Shown: in pieces, positions 57,703 through 64,000 of the stretch
Layout of the letters: every line of letters starts with the position of its first letter
How positions within the stretch are numbered: position 1 is the first letter of the stretch
From: Phytobacter palmae
GTDB taxonomy: Bacteria > Pseudomonadota > Gammaproteobacteria > Enterobacterales > Enterobacteriaceae
Assembly: GCA_900112785.1 (NCBI GenBank)
Contig: FONB01000004.1
Span: forward strand, 1 to 64,000
Length of the DNA stretch: 64,000 bases
Direction of reading: 5' to 3'
The notes under the pieces: generated by a model
Told to the model about the DNA's origin: nothing
Databases searched by the model: none
The model's input: only the letters and a program-made list of their open reading frames with translations
Translations under genes and position numbers: made by a program

Positions 57703-58065
57703 TCAAAACTCGCTTTTCGCGAAGCCAGTCATCTCTTTGAGGCCCATTTCGCGGCCCAGAGCGGTCATGGGATGCACGACAACAATGCCCCGCACGCTTT
57801 TTTTCAGCTTACCCAGATCGGCCTGCTCTTTTTTGGTGATGGCGCGCTTGAACGGCATGCTCACCAGTTTTTGGGCTTCTTTGCTGAGTTTCTGGCTGTA
57901 CTGGCCACGCAGACGTTCGATTTCAGTTTCGATAGTCTCTTTTTCTTTCTCCAGCTCCGCGTATTTCTCGGCGGACTCTACCAGTGACAAACCGGCCTGC
58001 TGGTGACGGATAGCGTCCAGACGATCGCTCAGGCGTTTAATTTCGTTCTTTTCAACTTCTTTCAT
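57703..58065 (-). CDS. yibL: Ribosome-associated small protein YibL
   Basis: This 120-residue, highly charged protein is helical with a long N-terminal coiled coil (about 1-60) and a C-terminal [21 protein letters not shown] segment. It matches E. coli YibL in length; YibL has been found associated with ribosomes. ATG 58065 is the family start; the frame is open to 58140. It has no obvious Shine-Dalgarno. Confidence 0.92.
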   Translation of the reverse strand: MKEVEKNEIKRLSDRLDAIRHQQAGLSLVESAEKYAELEKEKETIETEIERLRGQYSQKLSKEAQKLVSMPFKRAITKKEQADLGKLKKSVRGIVVVHPMTALGREMGLKEMTGFAKSEF

Positions 58066-58202
58066 AGGAATGTGTTTCTGCTGATTAAAATATAAGGATA
58101 CCGCATTGCGGCGAACAACCCCAGAAAAGCACGGAAACACTAAAAGTATCCCGCATGCAGGTCCATCTTAGTTTTACGGTTGGGCGAAAAGGAGAGGAGA
58201 AA

Positions 58203-58430
58203 ATGGCTAAATTAGGTGACAACACCCCACAGATCATCGATAAAGCGATCGATTTTATGGCTTCAAGCCAGGCGTTCCGTGAGTACCTGGCGCATCAGCG
58301 TAAGCAAGACCGTGTTCCTGACGATATTCCCACAGATAAAGTCGATATGTACCGTGAACGGCTGGAACATTATCGCCAGCTTTACCGGCCTGCGTGTGTT
58401 CATGAAGAAGAGACATCAACCGGCAGCTAA
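58203..58430 (+). CDS. yibT: Conserved small protein YibT
   Basis: This 75-residue protein resembles E. coli YibT (69 residues): MAKLGDN start, IDKAIDFMASSQAFREYL helix and a Tyr-rich YRERLEHYRQLYRP segment. It has no signal peptide. AGGAG lies before ATG 58203. It is divergent from yibL and convergent with mtlR, as in E. coli. Function unknown. Confidence 0.88.
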   Translation: MAKLGDNTPQIIDKAIDFMASSQAFREYLAHQRKQDRVPDDIPTDKVDMYRERLEHYRQLYRPACVHEEETSTGS

Positions 58431-58441
58431 ACCCGGCGAGC

Positions 58442-59032
58442 TTATTTCTGAAATGCTTTTTTCAGGCTGATGCGGGAAATCAGCTCAGTCAGGGAAAGCA
58501 CCATGGTTGAACGAACGACCTGTTGGTAACGCTGTTTTTGCATAGCGAACAGGTCGGGGTCACTGGTATCAAAAGGTGGCGTTGCAGGCAGCGCCACCAC
58601 GCAATGCAGTTCGCCAAATGGCCCCAGGATTTCATCATCCGTAAAAGCGTATTCTGTGCCGTCGTGATTCAGTTCTTCACGTAACGCCATCAACAATTCC
58701 GCATCTTCATACTCATGCCGACTGATTACGCCAAGGCCATAAATCAGCTTTAAGCGCACGGACAAATTGCCCAGCGGCCCATCTCCGTCAAGCAACGGCT
58801 CTACAGCGTATTTCACTGCATAGTCGTCTTTGCGGAAGACCTGAAGCACCAGGATATTTACCGCCTCAGTCAACAACTCGACGGCGGCAATCAAAAAGCT
58901 TCGTACGGTTTTGCCAGCATTCAGACGCTCGAGCACACGGTTTTCGAAAGCCTGTGTTAGTTCCATCATTGCCTGCATATCTGACAATCTTGTTAACAGG
59001 CGCGGGATGTCCCGCGCCAAACTCGGCATCAT
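58442..59032 (-). CDS. mtlR: Mannitol operon repressor MtlR
   Basis: This 196-residue helical protein (MtlR/FumE family, no helix-turn-helix) negatively affects the mtl operon in enterobacteria. It matches E. coli MtlR from the LSDMQA segment to the [10 protein letters not shown] end; only the first 18 residues differ. It overlaps mtlD by four bases (ATGA), so translation is coupled. It may act through a partner rather than bind DNA by itself. Confidence 0.95.
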   Translation of the reverse strand: MMPSLARDIPRLLTRLSDMQAMMELTQAFENRVLERLNAGKTVRSFLIAAVELLTEAVNILVLQVFRKDDYAVKYAVEPLLDGDGPLGNLSVRLKLIYGLGVISRHEYEDAELLMALREELNHDGTEYAFTDDEILGPFGELHCVVALPATPPFDTSDPDLFAMQKQRYQQVVRSTMVLSLTELISRISLKKAFQK

Positions 59033-60177
59033 GCCTTTGCGTTGTATGCGTTAACAGCTTCGGCTACCACGTCGCTTGCTGCGTCCAGACCGGAGATCTG
59101 TACCAGCGCGGCCTGTGGGCCTTTTTCTTCGATTAAGGTCGCTAATTCCTGCGCCTGCGGATCTTGTTCACTGCGGTAATGCATGGCAGCGGCGATACCT
59201 TTTACCAGGTTCGCGTGCGGCAAACCATACTCCAGCGTGCCGAGCAGCGGCTTGATCAGGCGATCGCCGGCGCTCAATTTACGCAGCGGCTGACGGCCTA
59301 CGCGCTCAACATCATCTTTCAGGTATGGGTTCTCAAAACGACCAAGGATTTTTTCGATATACGCGGCGTGTTTGGCAGCATCGAAGCCGTAGCGCTTGAT
59401 CAGCACCGCGCCACTCTCTTCCATTGCGCCTTTCACCACTGCACGGATGCTATCATCCAGAATGGCGTCGCGAATGGTCTGGTGACCGGTCTGTTGTCCA
59501 AGGTACGCGGTTATAGCATGCCCGGTGTTTAACGTGAAGAGCTTGCGTTCAACAAACGCCATCAGATTGTCGGTTAATTCCATGCCCGGGATAGTTGGCA
59601 GATCGCCAACAAACTGGGTTTTGTCGACAATCCATTCGCTAAAGGTTTCTACGGTCACTTCCAGCGGATCGTTTGTGGCAGATGCAGAAGGTGGAACAAT
59701 GCGGTCTACGGCGGAATCCACGAAGCCGACATGGGCTTCAACCCACGCTTTATCTTCTGCTGCCACCGCGTTGAACACATGGCCTTTTAACTGAGAGGTG
59801 CCGCGCACCATGTTCTCACAGGCGATGATATTAAGCGGTGCTTCTGTGCCCTGCGCTTTACGTTTTGCCAGGCCTTTGGCGATGGCCGGAGCGATACGCT
59901 CCAGAACAACCGGACCAACGGCAGTTGTCACCAGATCAACAGAGGCAATCAGCTCAACCACATCGTCGCCAATGCTGCTCACCGCGTTGACGCCGGAAAC
60001 GGTATCAACCTGCTCGTTTTCACCAACGACATGGACCTGATAGCTATGACGGGCATTAAGGGCGTCGAGAACCACCTGATTAACATCGGCGAATGTCAGC
60101 GTAATCCCCGCGTCAGCCAGCAATTTGCCGATGAAGCCACGTCCGATATTACCTGCGCCAAAATGTAATGCTTTCAT
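59029..60177 (-). CDS. mtlD: Mannitol-1-phosphate 5-dehydrogenase
   Basis: This 382-residue long-chain dehydrogenase oxidises mannitol 1-phosphate to fructose 6-phosphate with NAD. The Rossmann motif [12 protein letters not shown] and the catalytic Lys region with [14 protein letters not shown] are present. ATG 60177 gives the E. coli length; the frame runs on to 60246 through a repeat. A 137-base gap with two dispersed repeats separates it from mtlA. Confidence 0.97.
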   Translation of the reverse strand: MKALHFGAGNIGRGFIGKLLADAGITLTFADVNQVVLDALNARHSYQVHVVGENEQVDTVSGVNAVSSIGDDVVELIASVDLVTTAVGPVVLERIAPAIAKGLAKRKAQGTEAPLNIIACENMVRGTSQLKGHVFNAVAAEDKAWVEAHVGFVDSAVDRIVPPSASATNDPLEVTVETFSEWIVDKTQFVGDLPTIPGMELTDNLMAFVERKLFTLNTGHAITAYLGQQTGHQTIRDAILDDSIRAVVKGAMEESGAVLIKRYGFDAAKHAAYIEKILGRFENPYLKDDVERVGRQPLRKLSAGDRLIKPLLGTLEYGLPHANLVKGIAAAMHYRSEQDPQAQELATLIEEKGPQAALVQISGLDAASDVVAEAVNAYNAKA

Positions 60178-60207
60178 AGAATTAACCTTAATCAATGTTT
60201 TTACCCG

Positions 60208-60306
60208 AGAGGGCTGGGGTGAGGAACCACATAAAATTCTCCTCACCCTAACCCTCTCCCCAAAGGGAGAGGGAAGGTTGCCCGGATAGGGCGGAGCCGC
60301 ATCCGG
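60208..60306. repeat. Palindromic repeat plus REP between mtlA and mtlD
   Basis: Positions 60208-60272 hold GAGAGGG...GGGGTGAGG and CCTCACCC...CCCTCTCCCC-AAAGGGAGAGGG. Two stems share the central C-rich part and exclude one another. Positions 60280-60306 hold a REP-like CCCGGATAGGGCGGAGCCGCATCCGGGG. Both are within the mtl operon message and may set the ratio of mtlA to mtlD or protect the mtlA 3' end. Confidence 0.65.
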
Positions 60307-60314
60307 GGCCAGGG

Positions 60315-62225
60315 TTATGCTTTCAGCAGCGCCAGTACTTCTTCAACGCTGCTGGTCGTTGCCAGACGTTCGATAACGGATTCATCATCCAGTGCGTTGG
60401 TCAGGCTGGTAATCACCTGAACGTGCTCATTGTTACGAGCGGCGATACCGATAACCAGACGGGCAATATCGTCCTCTTCTTCGCCGAAACGGACGCCTTG
60501 CGGATACTGGCAGAATACTACGCCGGTTTTCAGCACGCGATCTTTCGCTTCAACGGTGCCGTGCGGTACTGCGATGGACTCGCCCAGGTAAGTCGGGGTC
60601 AGTTTTTCGCGTTCCAGCATTGCCTCAACGTATTCCGGCTGAACATAACCGCCTTTGACCAGTTGCTCACCGGCAAAACGGATAGCTTCTTCTTTGTTGC
60701 TTGCAGTACGGCCCAGAAATACGTTTTCTGCACCCAGCTTGAACAGGTTGCTGTCGCCAGCGTCAAAGCTATCCTGCAAGCTGGCCTGAACCTTTACGCT
60801 GTTGTCCACGTGGCGCTGTGCGGCAACCAGGCGTTCAGTCAGATTGGTATACAGGCCGCTGTCCAGGAAGTTGGTCAGCGAAATGTGCTGTGCCTGTGGA
60901 GCCTGACGCATAGCGCGCTCGGTCAGGTCACGATGCGTAATGACCAGGTCAACATCAGACGGCAGGCTGTTGATAGCGCTGTTGGTTACAGAGATGTTGG
61001 TCAGACCGGCATCCTGAACTTTTTTACGCAGCACACCTGCGCCCATTGCGCTGGAACCCATGCCGGCATCACACGCAACGATGATTTTACGAACGTGGCT
61101 CAGGTCGTTAGTCACGTCGCCAGCGGCCAGCGGGGTAGCGCCTTTAGACTGTGCTTTCATGTCCTGTACACGACGGGTAGCCGCTTCGATATCTTCATCT
61201 TCTTCTTTAACTTTGCTGGTTTTCAGCAGGATAGATGCGATAACGAAGGAGACGATCAGCGCGGCGAAAATAGCTGCGAGGTTCGCGAAGTAAGTACCTT
61301 TCGGCGTCATTGCCAGTACGGCCAGGATAGAACCCGGAGAAGCCGGAGAGACCAGACCACCGTTCAGCACGCTCAGCGTGAACACGCCAGTCATACCGCC
61401 GAGGATTACAGCCAGCAGCAGACGCGGGTTCATCAGCACATACGGGAAGTAAATTTCATGGATACCGCCCAGGAAGTGGATAATTGCTGCGCCGCCAGCA
61501 GACTGACGAGCACTGCCACGACCGAAGAACATGTACGCCATCAGAACGCCCATCCCCGGACCCGGGTTTGCTTCGATCAGGAAGAAGATAGACTTGCCGA
61601 GGTCATGAGACTGCTGAATACCCAGCGGCGAGAAGATACCGTGGTTGATAGCGTTATTGAGGAACAGGATTTTCGCCGGTTCAACAAAGATGGACGCCAG
61701 CGGCAGCATGTCGTGCGCCACCATGAAGTTAACGCCAGCAGCCAGGCCTTTGGACAGGACTTCAACCGCAGGGCCGATACCTTTAAACGCCAGCAGTGCC
61801 AGGATCATACCGATGATGCCAGCGGAGAAGTTATTCACCAGCATTTCGAAACCGGATTTGATCTTACCATCTACAGCTGCGTCGAATTTCTTAATGCACA
61901 GGCCGCCCAGAGGACCGGCAACCATTGCACCAAGGAACATCGGCATATCAGCACCGACGATAACACCCATTGTGGTGATAGCACCTACCACACCACCACG
62001 ATCGCCACCCACCAGACGACCACCGGTAAAACCGATCAACAGCGGCAGCAGGAAAGTAATCATTGGGCCGACGAGCTTCGCCAGCGTTTCGTTTGGTAAC
62101 CATCCTGTAGGAATAAACAATGCGGTAATAATACCCCACGCGATAAACGCGCCGATATTTGGCATTACCATGTTGCTGAGGAAGCGACCAAAGCTTTGCA
62201 CTCTGATCTTGATATCGGATGACAT
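60315..62225 (-). CDS. mtlA: PTS mannitol-specific EIICBA permease
   Basis: This 636-residue fusion has a membrane EIIC (about 1-340; [25 protein letters not shown] is its core), an EIIB (Cys near 385 in [12 protein letters not shown]) and a C-terminal EIIA (His near 554 in AVPHGT). It imports mannitol as mannitol 1-phosphate, the substrate of MtlD. Length is one residue less than in E. coli. It heads mtlADR and is preceded by a control region with several CRP sites. Confidence 0.97.
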   Translation of the reverse strand: MSSDIKIRVQSFGRFLSNMVMPNIGAFIAWGIITALFIPTGWLPNETLAKLVGPMITFLLPLLIGFTGGRLVGGDRGGVVGAITTMGVIVGADMPMFLGAMVAGPLGGLCIKKFDAAVDGKIKSGFEMLVNNFSAGIIGMILALLAFKGIGPAVEVLSKGLAAGVNFMVAHDMLPLASIFVEPAKILFLNNAINHGIFSPLGIQQSHDLGKSIFFLIEANPGPGMGVLMAYMFFGRGSARQSAGGAAIIHFLGGIHEIYFPYVLMNPRLLLAVILGGMTGVFTLSVLNGGLVSPASPGSILAVLAMTPKGTYFANLAAIFAALIVSFVIASILLKTSKVKEEDEDIEAATRRVQDMKAQSKGATPLAAGDVTNDLSHVRKIIVACDAGMGSSAMGAGVLRKKVQDAGLTNISVTNSAINSLPSDVDLVITHRDLTERAMRQAPQAQHISLTNFLDSGLYTNLTERLVAAQRHVDNSVKVQASLQDSFDAGDSNLFKLGAENVFLGRTASNKEEAIRFAGEQLVKGGYVQPEYVEAMLEREKLTPTYLGESIAVPHGTVEAKDRVLKTGVVFCQYPQGVRFGEEEDDIARLVIGIAARNNEHVQVITSLTNALDDESVIERLATTSSVEEVLALLKA

Positions 62226-62370
62226 AAAACACCCCTTCTTATGTTTGCTATCTCACAGGCCGGAAGCCCGAGGTTTTGTTGTTAACGTGGCGGCAGAGGT
62301 AGCCGGACCCATGATCTGTGCTGCGAAATCTCGCACCGAATCGATGAACTGTCCAGACGGTGCCAATTTG

Positions 62371-62386
62371 TGTGATTAAGATCACG
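62371..62386. promoter_or_regulatory. CRP site 1 of mtl
   Basis: TGTGATTAAGATCACG matches TGTGA-N6-TCACA at nine of ten bases. It is the site nearest mtlA, about 146 bases from its start. Confidence 0.75.
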
Positions 62387-62414
62387 TTAGTGCAGGGGGT
62401 ATACCATCCAATGA

Positions 62415-62430
62415 AGTGATCATGATCACA
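62415..62430. promoter_or_regulatory. CRP site 2 of mtl
   Basis: AGTGATCATGATCACA matches the consensus at nine of ten bases and is itself nearly palindromic across its centre. Confidence 0.7.
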
Positions 62431-62487
62431 AAAATCATGTGTAAAAAAAGAACAAAGGCTAAAAATTCACCGCTGTGCACCTGTTAA

Positions 62488-62503
62488 TGTGATGTTAATC
62501 ACA
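62488..62503. promoter_or_regulatory. CRP site 3 of mtl
   Basis: TGTGATGTTAATCACA is a perfect match to both CRP half-sites. Confidence 0.8.
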
Positions 62504-62531
62504 ATTATTAGTGGCGGATTTGTTTCTTGTT

Positions 62532-62547
62532 TGTGATCTAAATCACA
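62532..62547. promoter_or_regulatory. CRP site 4 of mtl
   Basis: TGTGATCTAAATCACA is a perfect match to both CRP half-sites, 44 bases (four helical turns) from site 3. Confidence 0.8.
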
Positions 62548-62574
62548 AGATATTTTTGCCAGGAGTTTTCCGAG

Positions 62575-62590
62575 TGTGATCCCTCGCAAA
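62575..62590. promoter_or_regulatory. Weak CRP half-site (5) of mtl
   Basis: TGTGATCCCTCGCAAA has one perfect half-site and a poor second half, 43 bases from site 4. Confidence 0.4.
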
Positions 62591-62763
62591 CTGTGGTTTT
62601 TGCTGGCCCGCGCCTGTGTAATTCCCTTTCACTTTCCGCGCTGTTTCGAAGGCAAGGCGCAATGCAATATAGTCAGAGCAGTTTTCACATTTATGAAATG
62701 GTCAGCGCGCGCTTTGGTCTGGTAGTACATACTTAATGTTTTGTTGGCGAAGCGGAGAAGGCA

Positions 62764-63372
62764 ATGAAACTTATCGGCAGCTATACCAGCCCTTTTGTAC
62801 GAAAAATATCGGTCATCCTCCTGGAGAAGGGCATCACCTTCGAGTTTGTAAATGAACAGCCTTACAACGCGATTAACGGCGTGGCGCATTACAATCCGTT
62901 GGGAAAAGTACCGGCCCTGGTAACCGATGAAGGTGAAGTGTGGTACGACTCGCCGATCATTGCCGAATATATCGATCTGTTGGGCATCGCTCCGGCGATG
63001 CTGCCTGCCGATCATAAAGCTGCGCTGAAAATTCGTCAGATTGAAGCACTGGCGGACGGGATTATGGATGCGGCGCTGGTTTCCGTACGCGAGCAGGCAC
63101 GCCCGGTGGCCCAGCAATCGGAAACGGAACTCTTACGCCAGCGCGAAAAAATCAATCGGGGCCTCGATACCCTTGAAAGCTATATCAACGAAGGGGCATT
63201 GCGCATTGATGAGATGAACCTCGCCACTATCGCCATTGCCTGCGCCATCAGCTATCTCAACTTCCGCCGTGTCTCTCCCGGCTGGTGTGTTGAGCGGCCG
63301 CAATTGGTCAAAATGGTGGAAAATCTCTTTCAGCGTGAAAGCTTTGCGCGCACAGAACCGCCAAAGGATTGA
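62764..63372 (+). CDS. yibF: Glutathione transferase-like protein YibF
   Basis: This 202-residue GST has an N-terminal thioredoxin fold ([19 protein letters not shown], with Ser where thiol-type GSTs have Cys, and the PLGKVPALV cis-Pro) followed by an all-helical C-terminal domain. It equals E. coli YibF in length. Activity is not known. Its position before selA is conserved; the gap of 96 bases holds a repeat-like hairpin. Confidence 0.93.
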   Translation: MKLIGSYTSPFVRKISVILLEKGITFEFVNEQPYNAINGVAHYNPLGKVPALVTDEGEVWYDSPIIAEYIDLLGIAPAMLPADHKAALKIRQIEALADGIMDAALVSVREQARPVAQQSETELLRQREKINRGLDTLESYINEGALRIDEMNLATIAIACAISYLNFRRVSPGWCVERPQLVKMVENLFQRESFARTEPPKD

Positions 63373-63425
63373 CGCCCGTTATGTCAGGCTGAATCAAGTC
63401 GCTGTACAATCCCTCCATGTCGAAT

Positions 63426-63446
63426 CCCTCTCCCATCGGGAGGGGG
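63426..63446. repeat. Partial C-rich palindromic repeat upstream of selA
   Basis: CCCTCTCCC-ATC-GGGAGGGGG is a half copy of the repeat family seen near 55470 and 60210. It could reduce read-through from yibF into selA. Confidence 0.5.
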
Positions 63447-63468
63447 CCACTCTCAGCCGGGCCATTTC

Positions 63469-64000
63469 ATGACAACGGAAAATCACTCGCTTTACAGCCA
63501 GATCCCCTCAACCGATCGCCTGTTACGTGATGAGGCGTTCACTCTGTTACTGACCGAATTTGGGCACAACCGTGTGGCGCAGACGCTGCGCCAGTTGCAG
63601 GACGAAGCCCGTGATAGCATCCGCCAGCACCAGGCAGTGCCCGCCTGGTGTAATGACTGGGCGCAGGCAGCGTATCAGCGCTTGTTGGAGGAAAATGCCA
63701 GCGCGCTGCGTTCGGTTATCAACCTGACGGGCACCGTGTTGCACACCAACCTGGGGCGTGCGTTGCAGGCGGAAGCGGCGATAGAGGCGGTCGCACAGGC
63801 GATGCGTTCTCCCGTGACGCTGGAGTATTCGCTGGATGATGCCGGACGCGGGCATCGCGACCAGGCGCTGGCAGATATTCTGTGTCGCCTGACAGGCGCG
63901 GAGGATGCCTGCATCGTCAATAACAATGCAGCGGCGGTTCTTCTGATGCTGGCGGCAACGGCCAGCGGCAAAGAAGTGGTGGTTTCCCGTGGCGAACTGG
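63469..64000 (+). CDS. selA: L-seryl-tRNA(Sec) selenium transferase, N-terminal part
   Basis: The first 177 codons are present; the gene leaves the window at the right edge. SelA is a PLP-dependent enzyme that turns seryl-tRNA(Sec) into selenocysteyl-tRNA(Sec). The conserved [20 protein letters not shown] and [20 protein letters not shown] regions match E. coli SelA; the first 75 residues diverge more. The tRNA it acts on is encoded by selC at the left end of the window. Confidence 0.95.
   Translation, partial: MTTENHSLYSQIPSTDRLLRDEAFTLLLTEFGHNRVAQTLRQLQDEARDSIRQHQAVPAWCNDWAQAAYQRLLEENASALRSVINLTGTVLHTNLGRALQAEAAIEAVAQAMRSPVTLEYSLDDAGRGHRDQALADILCRLTGAEDACIVNNNAAAVLLMLAATASGKEVVVSRGEL

Larger units (their letters stand above)
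62226..62763. promoter_or_regulatory. mtlA control region (538 bases between mtlA and yibF)
   Basis: No gene is seen. The region holds four good CRP sites and a weaker fifth listed separately, in an A+T-rich stretch. In E. coli the mtl operon has multiple CRP sites as well. The right part must also hold the promoter of yibF. Confidence 0.75.

Noticed and set aside
60423-62099. Long open frame of 558 codons on the plus strand
   Set aside because: It is the mirror of mtlA, rich in Gln, His and Thr as expected of an antisense shadow, without a start signal.

Overview
The window is a stretch of enterobacterial chromosome. It is bounded on the left by the selenocysteine tRNA gene selC and on the right by the start of selA. 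Gene content and order largely follow the E. coli segment from selC/yicH through spoT, pyrE, rpmBG, waa, kbl-tdh, gpmI, secB-gpsA-cysE and mtl to selA. The lipopolysaccharide core genes are not of the E. coli type. They are of the Klebsiella/Enterobacter type (waaE, wabG, wabH, wabN, no waaP or waaY kinase). Together with a GH28 polygalacturonase gene, this points to a member of the Klebsiella/Enterobacter/Kosakonia/Leclercia group. The species cannot be fixed from sequence reading alone. No integrase, transposase, CRISPR array or rRNA gene was found.

Positions 1-8400 hold the end of a small exported-protein gene, selC, and an eight-gene sugar operon: a PRD-type activator, PTS EIIA, EIIB and EIIC of the fructose family, two class II ketose-bisphosphate aldolases, a ROK (fructokinase-like) kinase and a D-lyxose isomerase-type cupin. 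The content matches the frz operon described in extraintestinal pathogenic E. coli. This is the main accessory system of the window.

Positions 8400-18600 carry yicH and xanP (with a PurR-like operator), a secreted SH3-like protein where E. coli has gltS, and the gmk-rpoZ-spoT-trmH-recG operon. Positions 18850-22400 carry ligB, an unrecognised 94-residue gene and a secreted polygalacturonase; the last two lie where E. coli has yicG and dinD. Positions 22400-29900 are conserved housekeeping: yicC, rph-pyrE with its attenuator, slmA, dut, coaBC, radC, rpmB-rpmG and mutM.

Positions 29940-44140 are the LPS core locus from coaD and waaE to hldD. One divergent pair (wabN plus a GT9 glycosyltransferase) is embedded between waaQ and waaL. 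A WaaH/YibD-like glycosyltransferase lies inside this locus. A WaaE-like glycosyltransferase occupies the place next to tdh where E. coli has yibD.

Positions 44350-58100 carry kbl-tdh, yibQ-envC-gpmI, yibN-grxC-secB-gpsA-cysE, trmL, lldD and lldR, and yibL. The lactate permease gene lldP, normally first in lldPRD, is missing, but two LldR-type operator palindromes remain. Positions 58200-64000 carry yibT, the mannitol operon mtlA-mtlD-mtlR behind a control region with four good CRP sites and one weaker one, the glutathione transferase-like yibF, and the start of selA. Dispersed repeats include ERIC, REP and a C-rich palindromic family.
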